A stretch of DNA of 35,740 nucleotides, from the NCBI GenBank assembly GCA_016181935.1, contig JACOYI010000003.1:1-35740 (forward strand). Direction: 5' to 3'. Of the stretch, positions 1-8,302 are shown one piece after another. The notes below the pieces were generated by a model that made no database searches, was not told where the DNA came from, and was given only the letters and a program-made list of their open reading frames with translations. The DNA comes from Candidatus Niyogiibacteriota bacterium. Its GTDB lineage: Bacteria; Patescibacteriota; Minisyncoccia; HO2-45-28. Both the position numbers and the translations under genes were made by a program. Positions within the stretch are counted from its first letter, which is position 1. Every line of letters starts with the position of its first letter.

Positions 1-10
1 ATGGTGCAAT

Positions 11-439
11 ATGCGTGCGCTCAGCATTTTTTTGGCGATCGTCATAGCCGCCCTTTTTGCCCTTCAAGGGTGGCTGGTTTTCCATTCGCAGTATTTTGAA
101 GCGTGGCAGATCGATCGCTATATGCATTTGGCTGCCGGCGCGGTTTCCGCGCTGGTGATGGGTATCGCGATTTTTTCGGAGCGGTCGCTCGCAGGCGCCC
201 GAGGACTTCCATGGTGGGCGTTACTGCTCGTGTGTGTGAGCTTTGCGGCGCTCGCCGGCGTAGTGTGGGAGCTCTATGAATTCGCATGGGATACCTTCGT
301 TGCGGCGCCCTATTCGGCGGACATTGCCCAACCGAATATCCAAGACACGATGGAGGATCTGATATTCGATCTCGTGGGCGCGCTTGCCGCCGGCATTCTT
401 TTCGTATGGAATGTTCGCGCGCGTCCCCGCGCCGCATAG
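11..439 (+). CDS. Small integral membrane protein, DUF2238/YjdF-like
   Basis: 142-aa ORF with about 4 hydrophobic segments and motifs DRYMHLAAG, WELYEFAWD, DTMEDLIFDLVGA typical of YjdF-like proteins. Confidence 0.6.
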   Translation: MRALSIFLAIVIAALFALQGWLVFHSQYFEAWQIDRYMHLAAGAVSALVMGIAIFSERSLAGARGLPWWALLLVCVSFAALAGVVWELYEFAWDTFVAAPYSADIAQPNIQDTMEDLIFDLVGALAAGILFVWNVRARPRAA

Positions 440-445
440 AGGTCT

Positions 446-1777
446 ATGAGCGGGATCACGCTTTCGTTTTTTGGCGCGGCGCAGGAGGTGACGGGCGCCT
501 GTTATTTGCTCGAAACACCGAGCGCGAAAATTCTCGTGGATTGCGGGCTTTTCCAATGCCCGGGCGTATGCGAAGAAAAAAATTTTGAGCCGTTCCGTTT
601 TTCGCCGTCGGAGATCGATGCGGTATTCGTGACGCATGCGCATATCGATCACACGGGCCGATTGCCAAAACTCGTAAAAGACGGATTTCGCGGCGTCATT
701 TATTCCACACCCGCGACCAAGGAACTTGCGCGTTTGATGCTCGAGGACAGTTTGGGACTGATGGAACGCGAAAAAAAACACGAAGCGCGTGAGCTATTAT
801 TTGCAAAAGAAGATTTGGATCGAACATTCGAATTCTGGAAAGATCTCGAATATCACGAAAAATTGCCGATAAAAGATGCGGCCGTCCGATTGCTCGATGC
901 CGGACATATTTTAGGGTCCAGTATGGTGCGTATCGAGACCGGAGGCGAGGTGATCGTGCTGACGGGGGATCTCGGCAATCCGCCCACACCCTTATTGCGC
1001 CCGACCGAAGCCGTGACCGACGCGACCTATCTCGTTATCGAGTCCACGTACGGCAATAAAGCGCATGAGGACCGCGAAAATCGCCGCCTGAAGATCGAGC
1101 GCATCATCGAGGACACGGTCAAAAAAGGCGGCGTTTTGATGATTCCGGCGTTTTCCATGGAGCGCACGCAAGAACTTTTATTTGAAATGGACCGATTGGT
1201 CGAGGAGGGGCGTATCCCGCAGATCCCCGTGTTTGTGGATTCGCCGCTCGCGATCCGTGCGACCGAGGTCTATCGGAACTATGAGCGCTATTACAATCAG
1301 GAGGCGCATCATATTTTAAAATCGGGCGACGAGGTCTTTAAATTCCCGCGCCTGAAATTCACGCCGACCGCCGAGGAATCCAAAGCCGTGATCGCGGGTT
1401 CGGGCATGTCCACGGGCGGGCGGATCTTGCATCACGAAAAGCGATATCTGTCCGATCCGAATTCGGCGCTGCTCTTGATCGGATATCAGGCCGCGGGTTC
1501 GCGGGGCCGTCAATTGCAGGACGGCGCAAAGAGCGTACGCATTTTCGGCGAGACGGTGCCGGTAAGAGCGCGAGTGGAGACGATTCAAGGGTATTCCGCG
1601 CATCCCGACCGCGACGGGCTTGTGGAGTTCGTGCAGAGATCGGCGGATACGCTCAAAAAGGTTTTTGCGGTGCAAGGGGAGCCGGCCTCCGCGCTTTTTT
1701 TGGTTCAGCGTCTGCGCGATTATCTGGGCATTGACGCAAGAGCGCCTCGCTATGGAGAGAGTTTTGAGTTAAAGTGA
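446..1777 (+). CDS. MBL-fold/beta-CASP RNA-processing exonuclease (CPSF-like)
   Basis: HAHIDHTGRLPKL metal motif, ESTYGNKAHE, GSGMSTGGRILHH, QGYSAHPDRDGL. Confidence 0.9.
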   Translation: MSGITLSFFGAAQEVTGACYLLETPSAKILVDCGLFQCPGVCEEKNFEPFRFSPSEIDAVFVTHAHIDHTGRLPKLVKDGFRGVIYSTPATKELARLMLEDSLGLMEREKKHEARELLFAKEDLDRTFEFWKDLEYHEKLPIKDAAVRLLDAGHILGSSMVRIETGGEVIVLTGDLGNPPTPLLRPTEAVTDATYLVIESTYGNKAHEDRENRRLKIERIIEDTVKKGGVLMIPAFSMERTQELLFEMDRLVEEGRIPQIPVFVDSPLAIRATEVYRNYERYYNQEAHHILKSGDEVFKFPRLKFTPTAEESKAVIAGSGMSTGGRILHHEKRYLSDPNSALLLIGYQAAGSRGRQLQDGAKSVRIFGETVPVRARVETIQGYSAHPDRDGLVEFVQRSADTLKKVFAVQGEPASALFLVQRLRDYLGIDARAPRYGESFELK

Positions 1778-1888
1778 GTTGCCCAAAATTTTCGATCCGT
1801 CAATTGACGGAGAAGAAAATTTTGTCGGCAAACCTTTACCGAGCACATAGCACGAGAATCTATTTTTTCATGAAATTTAGAATCAAAA

Positions 1889-1918
1889 TTGATGATTCCG
1901 ACTTGGTGATGGTACAAT
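1889..1918 (+). promoter_or_regulatory. Candidate sigma70-type promoter upstream of the SLOG-family gene
   Basis: TTGATG-N18-TACAAT at 1889-1894 / 1913-1918. Confidence 0.45.
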
Positions 1919-1976
1919 CACGCTATGTGCTCGGTGCTCAAATTTATTTACTCACTAACATTCGTATAAATTTGGC

Positions 1977-2552
1977 ATGAAACCATCCCCCCATTCCCAC
2001 TTAAAATTCAAAATCGCGGTATCGGGCGCGGCCGAGACCGGTCATTGTAGCGCCGACGCGCTCGATAAAGCCAAAGAGTTGGGCCGCGAAGTTGTGCGGC
2101 ACAAGGCCGTGTTCATCAACGGCGCCACCACCGGCTTTCCGTATTGGGCGGCGATCGGCGCCAAAGAGGAGGGCGGATTTACGATCGGCATCTCGCCCGC
2201 ATCGACAGAAAAAGAACACATCGAGCGTTTCGATCTGCCCGTGGATTATATGGACATGATCATTTACACGGGCGCGGATTATTCGGGCCGCAATTTGCTT
2301 CTCACGCGCGCGGCGGACGGAATCGTTCTCGGGTGCGGCCGCATGGGAACGCTCAATGAATTCACGATCGCATTCGAGGATAAGAAGCCCGTCGGCGTAC
2401 TTACCCAAACGGGCGGCACCGCCGATTTGATACAGGAGATCGTCGAGAAATCGCACCGCGGTTCCGGAAACATCGTGTACGATCCGGATCCGAAAACGCT
2501 CATCGGGAAGCTCATCGAACTTATCCGCAAAGAAAAAGTCATCGAAATATAA
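1977..2552 (+). CDS. SLOG superfamily (TIGR00725/LOG-like) nucleotide-binding protein
   Basis: N-terminal KIAVSGAAETG, INGATTGFPYWAA and C-terminal VLGCGRMGTLNEFTIAFEDKKPVGVL match SLOG/LOG architecture. Confidence 0.7.
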   Translation: MKPSPHSHLKFKIAVSGAAETGHCSADALDKAKELGREVVRHKAVFINGATTGFPYWAAIGAKEEGGFTIGISPASTEKEHIERFDLPVDYMDMIIYTGADYSGRNLLLTRAADGIVLGCGRMGTLNEFTIAFEDKKPVGVLTQTGGTADLIQEIVEKSHRGSGNIVYDPDPKTLIGKLIELIRKEKVIEI

Positions 2553-2555
2553 TGT

Positions 2556-3002
2556 ATGAATTTTGATCCCGCGACACTTGAGATCTTCTGGGAATTGGCG
2601 CTCGCGGCTGTACTCGGCGCCGCCATCGGATTTGAGCGGTGGTATAAAGCGAAACCGGCAGGTATTCGCACGCACGCTCTCGTGGCGTTGGGTTCCGCGC
2701 TTTTTACGATTTTGTCCGCGCAGGGATTCGGCGCCTTCGCGGATCCGTCGCGGGTCGCCGCGCAGATCGTAACCGGCATCGGGTTCATTGGCGCCGGCAT
2801 CATTTTTTTGCGCGGGACGTCCGTGCAGGGACTGACGACGGCTGCGGGCGTTTGGGTGTCGGCCGCCATCGGCATGGCTGTGGGGCTTGGTTTCTATGAG
2901 GTCTCGATCTTCGCGGCGCTCCTTGTTATTTTCATCATTTTTTTGATCGGCGTTATCGAACATCGGCTTCCGCGCGGCGAGGATTTGAGGGACGAAGAAT
3001 GA
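2556..3002 (+). CDS. MgtC/SapB family membrane protein
   Basis: AAVLGAAIGFERWYKAKPAGIRTHALVALGSALFT, GIGFIGAGIIFLRGTSVQGLTTAAGVWVSAAIG. Confidence 0.9.
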   Translation: MNFDPATLEIFWELALAAVLGAAIGFERWYKAKPAGIRTHALVALGSALFTILSAQGFGAFADPSRVAAQIVTGIGFIGAGIIFLRGTSVQGLTTAAGVWVSAAIGMAVGLGFYEVSIFAALLVIFIIFLIGVIEHRLPRGEDLRDEE

Positions 3003-4144
3003 TGCGGAGGAAATTCATTTTTTATCGCGACGGCCTTGGAACGCTCATCGGAATGATCTTCGGAGCGGGCGTTTTCGCCTTACCCTTTAGTTTTGCGAAG
3101 GCGGGCGTCGGATGGGGAATCGCCCATTTTGCGGTCGCGTTCTTTTTGATGGTGGCACTCCATCTGATGTACGGCGAGATCGCCTATCTTACGCCGGGCC
3201 AGCATCGGTTCACGGGATATGTCAGAAAATATCTGGGGCGAAAACAGGAACTTCTCGCATTTGCGACGACGCTTTTGGGGTATTATGGGACGCTTCTGGT
3301 GTACGGCCTTTTGGGCGGGATTTTTCTTCATGTGTTTTTTCCGGCGCTTTCCATCACAATGTTGACGCTCATATTTTTCGCGGTAGCATCCGCCGCAAGC
3401 CTGTTCCGGTTCGAGAAGATCGGCGCCATCAATTTTTATCTCACGATCCCGATCTTTCTTTTCGTATTTTATCTGTTCGGGATTTCGGTTTCATCAGCCT
3501 CGTTTCAAATTGAGAATTTCATGATCGGTTCTCGGGCATCGTGGTTCCTGCCCTACGGCATCTGGCTTTTCGCGCTTTCCGGTTTTTCCGCCGTAGCGGA
3601 AGCGCGGGACTTGTCGCGCGGAGCCACGCTTCCCGAATTCAAGCGGCTCATCACGCTGTCGTTGGCGTTGTCCGCTTTCGTTTATTTCGTTTTCATTGCG
3701 GCAGTGCTCGGCGTTTCGGGTGCGGGAACGACCGAGGATGCCATTACGGGATTGTCGAACGGCATCGGCCGTATTGCGGTTCCGGTCGGGTCGCTCGTCG
3801 GGCTTCTTGCGGTTTTCACTTCATACATCGCGCTCTCGGCGGACCTTATCGGGATCTTCATGTTCGATTACCGGAGAGCGCGCGTGGTCGCGTGGTTTGC
3901 GACCGCGGCGCCCGCGATCGCCATTTATCTTGCGGGTGCGACCGATCTCATAAAAATTTTGGGACTGGTGGGCGCTGTCGGTTTTGGGCTTCTGGGTGTT
4001 TTCATCGTGAAAATGGCGCGCCGCCTGCATCGTTCATTTCCCGAGCATCGCCATATCCTGCTGGGGCCGCGCTCTACACTTCGATGGGTTCTCATGGCCG
4101 GTCTTACGGCGGGCGTGGTTCTTGAAATTGCAAATTTGTTTTAG
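2999..4144 (+). CDS. Amino-acid permease (AAAP/aromatic amino acid permease-like)
   Basis: N-terminal GTLIGMIFGAGVFALPFSFAKAG and about 11 hydrophobic segments. Confidence 0.75.
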   Translation: MMRRKFIFYRDGLGTLIGMIFGAGVFALPFSFAKAGVGWGIAHFAVAFFLMVALHLMYGEIAYLTPGQHRFTGYVRKYLGRKQELLAFATTLLGYYGTLLVYGLLGGIFLHVFFPALSITMLTLIFFAVASAASLFRFEKIGAINFYLTIPIFLFVFYLFGISVSSASFQIENFMIGSRASWFLPYGIWLFALSGFSAVAEARDLSRGATLPEFKRLITLSLALSAFVYFVFIAAVLGVSGAGTTEDAITGLSNGIGRIAVPVGSLVGLLAVFTSYIALSADLIGIFMFDYRRARVVAWFATAAPAIAIYLAGATDLIKILGLVGAVGFGLLGVFIVKMARRLHRSFPEHRHILLGPRSTLRWVLMAGLTAGVVLEIANLF

Positions 4145-4165
4145 GGCGGGTAGGATAAAAGGCGA

Positions 4166-4194
4166 TTGACTATTAGCATTAAATTGGGTACAGA
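4166..4194 (+). promoter_or_regulatory. Candidate promoter of the peroxiredoxin gene
   Basis: TTGACT-N17-TACAGA. Confidence 0.45.
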
Positions 4195-4255
4195 CATTTG
4201 GCGGTTTTGAAAAAGCAAATGCCGAGCCGCTCAAAATCGCCATATGTATTCATCT

Positions 4256-4780
4256 ATGATCAAAATTGGAGAATCGGCTCCGGATTTTTCGGGTATCACC
4301 GCATATCAAGCGGGCAAAGAATTTATCAAGGTGTCGTCGAGGGATTATGCGGAGCGATGGGTTGTTTTATTTTTCTATCCGCGGGATTTTACGTTCATCT
4401 GTCCCACGGAGATCAAGGAATTCGCAAAGCTCGAGAAGGAATTCGAAAATTGCAACTGCGCGATTCTTGCGGCTTCGACCGACAGCGAATGGTCGCACAA
4501 AAATTGGTTCGAGCGCGATCTTGCCGACGTGAAATACCCGATCCTTGCGGACACGACGCAGGAGGTTTCGCGCGCTTATAATGTGCTCGATACGGATGGC
4601 TCGTCCCAGCGCGGCACGTTCATTATTGATCCGGAAGGAATTTTGCGCTGGATGATTGTTTCGTCAGGATCGGTCGGGCGTTCCGTCAAGGAAACGATAC
4701 GCGCGCTCCGCGCGCTTCAGTCCGGAGAATTGTGTCCGGTGGAATGGGAGGCGGGACAAAAAACATTAGGTAAGGCATAA
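4256..4780 (+). CDS. ahpC: Peroxiredoxin, AhpC/2-Cys type
   Basis: FFYPRDFTFICPTEIKEFAKL peroxidatic Cys motif; C-terminal GELCPVEWEAG resolving Cys. Confidence 0.9.
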   Translation: MIKIGESAPDFSGITAYQAGKEFIKVSSRDYAERWVVLFFYPRDFTFICPTEIKEFAKLEKEFENCNCAILAASTDSEWSHKNWFERDLADVKYPILADTTQEVSRAYNVLDTDGSSQRGTFIIDPEGILRWMIVSSGSVGRSVKETIRALRALQSGELCPVEWEAGQKTLGKA

Positions 4781-4786
4781 CCACGC

Positions 4787-5329
4787 ATGAAAAAACCCGT
4801 AAAGTCGCGGCTGGATAAAAAAACGGAATCCCGTTTTTCGTGGCGCAAAAGCCCTTCGCTTTCGCGCCGCGCTCAAGAAGAATTCGGTCCAGGCAAAACG
4901 GATATCATTTTGTGTCCCGAAGGCGACGCCGTCTATTATTACAAATCGTGGCATCATGATCTGGAGCGGTATCGCGAACTCTCCGAAACCAAAGCGGTTA
5001 CATTCACGTTGTGCCCGTTTCATGAAATGAAAAAAAATCGCCAGTGGGAGGGCGAGGTGCGTCTTGTCGGAGTTCCGGCGACGGAACTCCGTGAGATTTT
5101 GGCATCCGCCCAACATATTTCCGATGAGGCGCGGCGGCGCGACCCCATGCACGGGATCCTCGATATCAAAACCGAAAAGAACATGGTCTCCATTTATACG
5201 TCGGAGAACCAGCTTTCAGGCCGCATTGCGAAGCGGATAGGCGAATCGCATAAGCATCATCTGGCGCGCCGTTTTCACCACGGGAAGGAGAGCGACGTAT
5301 TTCTTATCACGCTCGAATGGATCGCGTGA
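4787..5329 (+). CDS. Conserved hypothetical protein (NMD3-like Zn-ribbon family with degenerate Cys pairs)
   Basis: CPEGDAVYYYKSWHH ... LCPFHEMKKNRQWEGEV ... TSENQLSGRIAKRI layout of a small CPR-type family. Confidence 0.5.
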   Translation: MKKPVKSRLDKKTESRFSWRKSPSLSRRAQEEFGPGKTDIILCPEGDAVYYYKSWHHDLERYRELSETKAVTFTLCPFHEMKKNRQWEGEVRLVGVPATELREILASAQHISDEARRRDPMHGILDIKTEKNMVSIYTSENQLSGRIAKRIGESHKHHLARRFHHGKESDVFLITLEWIA

Positions 5330-5768
5330 TGCGTATCCCCGAGATTCCGCGTATTTTAGCCAATTCTCGCGTTGCGGAGGGCGCTCGACGGATGCGGGAC
5401 GGACGTCCGGCCATTGAGCGGGCGACGACGGCAAATACAGCAAAGTGGAAATCTTTGGCGGCATGGATGATGGCGCGACAGCGGAAGCAGAGGCCGCTCT
5501 TTTTAGAGTTATCCACACCACGGGTTTTGCGATGCAAGCAGGATCCGGTATATTAAAAGCAGTAAAGGCCATGAAAACGCAAACGTCAGATTAAAAGAAA
5601 TGAGTCACTTCGGGCCGAATCGGCGTGAAGTAACTTTTGTTGTGACCAAACTTCATTCGATCCGTCGTTTGCGCGCCAACGCACCTTAATATATTTTTCT
5701 CTCCAGCACCGTCCTCGCCGCTTCCGCGTCGGGGACTTTTTTCTTTTGTGGCGTCGCCTATAATAAGG

Positions 5769-7505
5769 ATGATGAAAAACGGCGAACTCGCGAAGATCTT
5801 TTTTGAGATGGCGGAACTTCTTGCAATGAAAGAGGTTCCGTTCAAGCCGCGCGCATTCGAAAAAGCGGCGCATTCGCTCGAAGCGCTCGGCGAGGATGTC
5901 GCCGACATTTATAAGCGCGAGGGACTCAGTGGACTCAAAAAAATTCCGGGCGTAGGCGCAGGCATCGCGGAGCGCATCGAAGAATTTTTAAAGCACGGAA
6001 AAATTCCGGATCATGCGCGTCTGAAAAAGCAAATGCCGGTGGACGTATCGGGACTTACGGCGATCGAAGGCGTAGGACCGAAAACGATCCGGTTGTTATA
6101 CAAGAGGTTGAAGATAAAAACCGTAAAAGACCTGGAGCGTGCCGCGAAGGCGGGAAAACTTCGTCGAATTCCTCGCATGGGGGTGAAGCTCGAAGAAAAA
6201 ATTTTGAAGAGCGTTGAATTCCAGCGGACCCACGCCGGCCGGATGACTCTCGGCGAAGCGCTTCCGATCTCACGTTCGATCATTGAGCGTCTGAAGAAGA
6301 TTTCCGGAGTACGCGCGGTGGAATCGGCGGGGTCGCTCCGACGGTGGCAGGAAACGATCGGCGATCTGGATTTTTTGGTGATATCGTCCGAACCGGAGCG
6401 CGTTACGGACGCATTCACGTCGATGCCGGATGTGGCAGCCGTTACGGCGAAGGGGGAAACAAAATCATCCGTCCGGCTTCGTGCCGGCATCAATGCCGAC
6501 TTGCGCGTATTGCCGCCCGAATCATTCGGCGCCGCACTTCAGTATTTTACGGGCTCGAAAGATCATAATGTCGAATTGCGAAAAATTGCCATTGCGAAGG
6601 GGTATAAATTGAATGAATACGGATTGTTCAAGGGCGAGCGGCGGATCGCAGGGACGAATGAGGAGGAAATTTACGAAAAACTGGGACTCGAGCGGATGCC
6701 ACCGGAATTGCGCACGAACTCCGGTGAGATCGAAGCCGCAGAAAAACATCGGCTTCCGAAGTTGATCGATTACGGCGACGTGCGCGGCGATTGTCAGACG
6801 CAGACCATATGGACCGACGGCGCCAATTCCATTGAAGAAATGGCCGAGGAAGCGAAGCGGTTGGGGCGCGACTATATCGCGATCACGGATCATACGAAAA
6901 GTTTGGCGATGACGCATGGCTCGGATGAAGCGAAGCTTCGGAAACAGATGGCCGAGATCGCAAAACTCAACAAAAAAAGCGGCATCCGGATATTCACGGG
7001 CGCCGAGGTGAATATCGCAAAGGACGGCGCGCTCGATATTTCAGACGAAGTTTTAGGCGAGCTCGATTTTGTCGGCGCTTCGGTCCATTCGCATTTTAAT
7101 CTATCCGAAAAAGAGCAGACGGCGCGCCTCATTCGCGCGATGGAAAATCCGCATGTGGACGCGATCTTTCACCCGACGACGCGCGTCATTCAGAAACGCG
7201 ATGCGATCGCGTTGGATTTTGACGAGGTATTCCGCGCGGCGGCGCGAACAGGAACGATGCTCGAGGCGAATGCGCATCCATGGCGGCTCGATCTGAAAGA
7301 CGGCCTCATCCGCCGCGCAAAGGAGTTCGGCGTGAAGTTCATCATTGATACGGACGCGCATTCGACTGCGGAATTATCATATCTCGAATACGGTATCGCG
7401 CAGGCGCGCCGCGGATGGTGCGCCAAAAAAGATATTGTAAATACGCTCGGCGCCGCGGATTTCGCGGAGGTTCTTGAAAAACCGAAAACAAAAAGATTCA
7501 CATAA
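5769..7505 (+). CDS. polX: DNA polymerase X family protein (HhH + PolX + PHP)
   Basis: HhH repeats KKIPGVGAGIAERIEEFL and TAIEGVGPKTIRLLYKRL; GSLRRWQETIGDLDFLV; PHP ITDHTKSL, GAEVNI, DTDAHS. Confidence 0.93.
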   Translation: MMKNGELAKIFFEMAELLAMKEVPFKPRAFEKAAHSLEALGEDVADIYKREGLSGLKKIPGVGAGIAERIEEFLKHGKIPDHARLKKQMPVDVSGLTAIEGVGPKTIRLLYKRLKIKTVKDLERAAKAGKLRRIPRMGVKLEEKILKSVEFQRTHAGRMTLGEALPISRSIIERLKKISGVRAVESAGSLRRWQETIGDLDFLVISSEPERVTDAFTSMPDVAAVTAKGETKSSVRLRAGINADLRVLPPESFGAALQYFTGSKDHNVELRKIAIAKGYKLNEYGLFKGERRIAGTNEEEIYEKLGLERMPPELRTNSGEIEAAEKHRLPKLIDYGDVRGDCQTQTIWTDGANSIEEMAEEAKRLGRDYIAITDHTKSLAMTHGSDEAKLRKQMAEIAKLNKKSGIRIFTGAEVNIAKDGALDISDEVLGELDFVGASVHSHFNLSEKEQTARLIRAMENPHVDAIFHPTTRVIQKRDAIALDFDEVFRAAARTGTMLEANAHPWRLDLKDGLIRRAKEFGVKFIIDTDAHSTAELSYLEYGIAQARRGWCAKKDIVNTLGAADFAEVLEKPKTKRFT

Positions 7506-7508
7506 CGG

Positions 7509-7534
7509 GGCGCGCTTCGGCGCGCTTTTTGTTT
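7509..7534 (+). terminator. Terminator after polX
   Basis: gcgcgcttcggcgcgc hairpin followed by tttttg. Confidence 0.6.
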
Positions 7535-7576
7535 TTAAAAGAAAAAACCGCCAGCTTATGCTGGCGGCGAACGATT

Positions 7577-8092
7577 TCAGTACAAAAGGAGCGAAACGAT
7601 GTGCTCGCCTTGGAGTTTATGCCGGCCGTTCAAATCCGAGAGTTCGAGCAAAAATCCGAATCCGGCAACGAGTCCGCCGGCCTTCCTGATGAGTTCTGCC
7701 GTTGCCGCCGCCGTTCCGCCGGTGGCAAGTACGTCATCAACCACCAAGACCCGTTCTTCCGGCAGGACCGAATCCTTGCGGATCTCGAGAGTATTTTGAC
7801 CGTATTCCAGTTCGTAGCTCTCGGCGATGGTGGGGGGCGGCAGTTTTCCTTGTTTCCGGACCAGCACCAAGCCGGCATCCAGAAAATAGGCGACAAGCGC
7901 GCCGATCAAAAATCCGCGCGCATCAATAGCCGCGACCTTATCGATGCTTGCCGCATCGAATTCGTCCACAAGCCGGTCGACCGCCATTTGAAAGGCGGGC
8001 GGATGCATAAGAAGGGGCGTGATGTCTTTGAAGGAAACGCCTTTTTCCGGCCAATCCGGGATTTCGCGGATCCTGTTTTTTAAAATGTCCAT
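7577..8092 (-). CDS. apt: Adenine phosphoribosyltransferase
   Basis: IREIPDWPEKGVSFKDITPLL; VLVVDDVLATGGTAAATAELI PRPP-binding motif. Confidence 0.95.
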   Translation of the reverse strand: MDILKNRIREIPDWPEKGVSFKDITPLLMHPPAFQMAVDRLVDEFDAASIDKVAAIDARGFLIGALVAYFLDAGLVLVRKQGKLPPPTIAESYELEYGQNTLEIRKDSVLPEERVLVVDDVLATGGTAAATAELIRKAGGLVAGFGFLLELSDLNGRHKLQGEHIVSLLLY

Positions 8093-8170
8093 CGATCCTC
8101 CGAGGTTTTGGGGTGCAATCCTTTCTTACCGTAGCGCATAGCGGGGAAATGTTAAGGGCGGTCTAGGGGT

Positions 8171-8218
8171 AACCCAAAGGGTAGTCCTGCGGGTCAGAAA
8201 AGGACTACCCTTTGGGTT
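8171..8218. repeat. Perfect 17-bp inverted repeat (14-nt loop)
   Basis: aacccaaagggtagtcc / ggactaccctttgggtt, between apt and the purF-like gene. Confidence 0.9.
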
Positions 8219-8302
8219 GCTTGTCATCCCTGATTTGATAATTATCGGGAAATTCTTTAAGGTGATGGCAGAAACCGAAACGCACTTTGAGAAGGAGCCG
8301 GA

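Noticed and set aside
1774-1980. 68-aa ORF after the beta-CASP gene
   Set aside because: Overlaps the promoter and inverted repeat; no family resemblance.
2001-2963. 320-aa ORF on - strand
   Set aside because: Antisense to the SLOG and MgtC genes, composition of a shadow ORF (Arg/His/Asp-rich, no family motifs).
5317-5556. Short ORFs on both strands between the NMD3-like gene and polX
   Set aside because: Overlapping low-complexity frames without RBS or recognised homology; could be a decayed gene but not supportable.
8171-8218. CRISPR-like repeat
   Set aside because: A single inverted repeat; no array of regularly spaced direct repeats here or elsewhere in the window.
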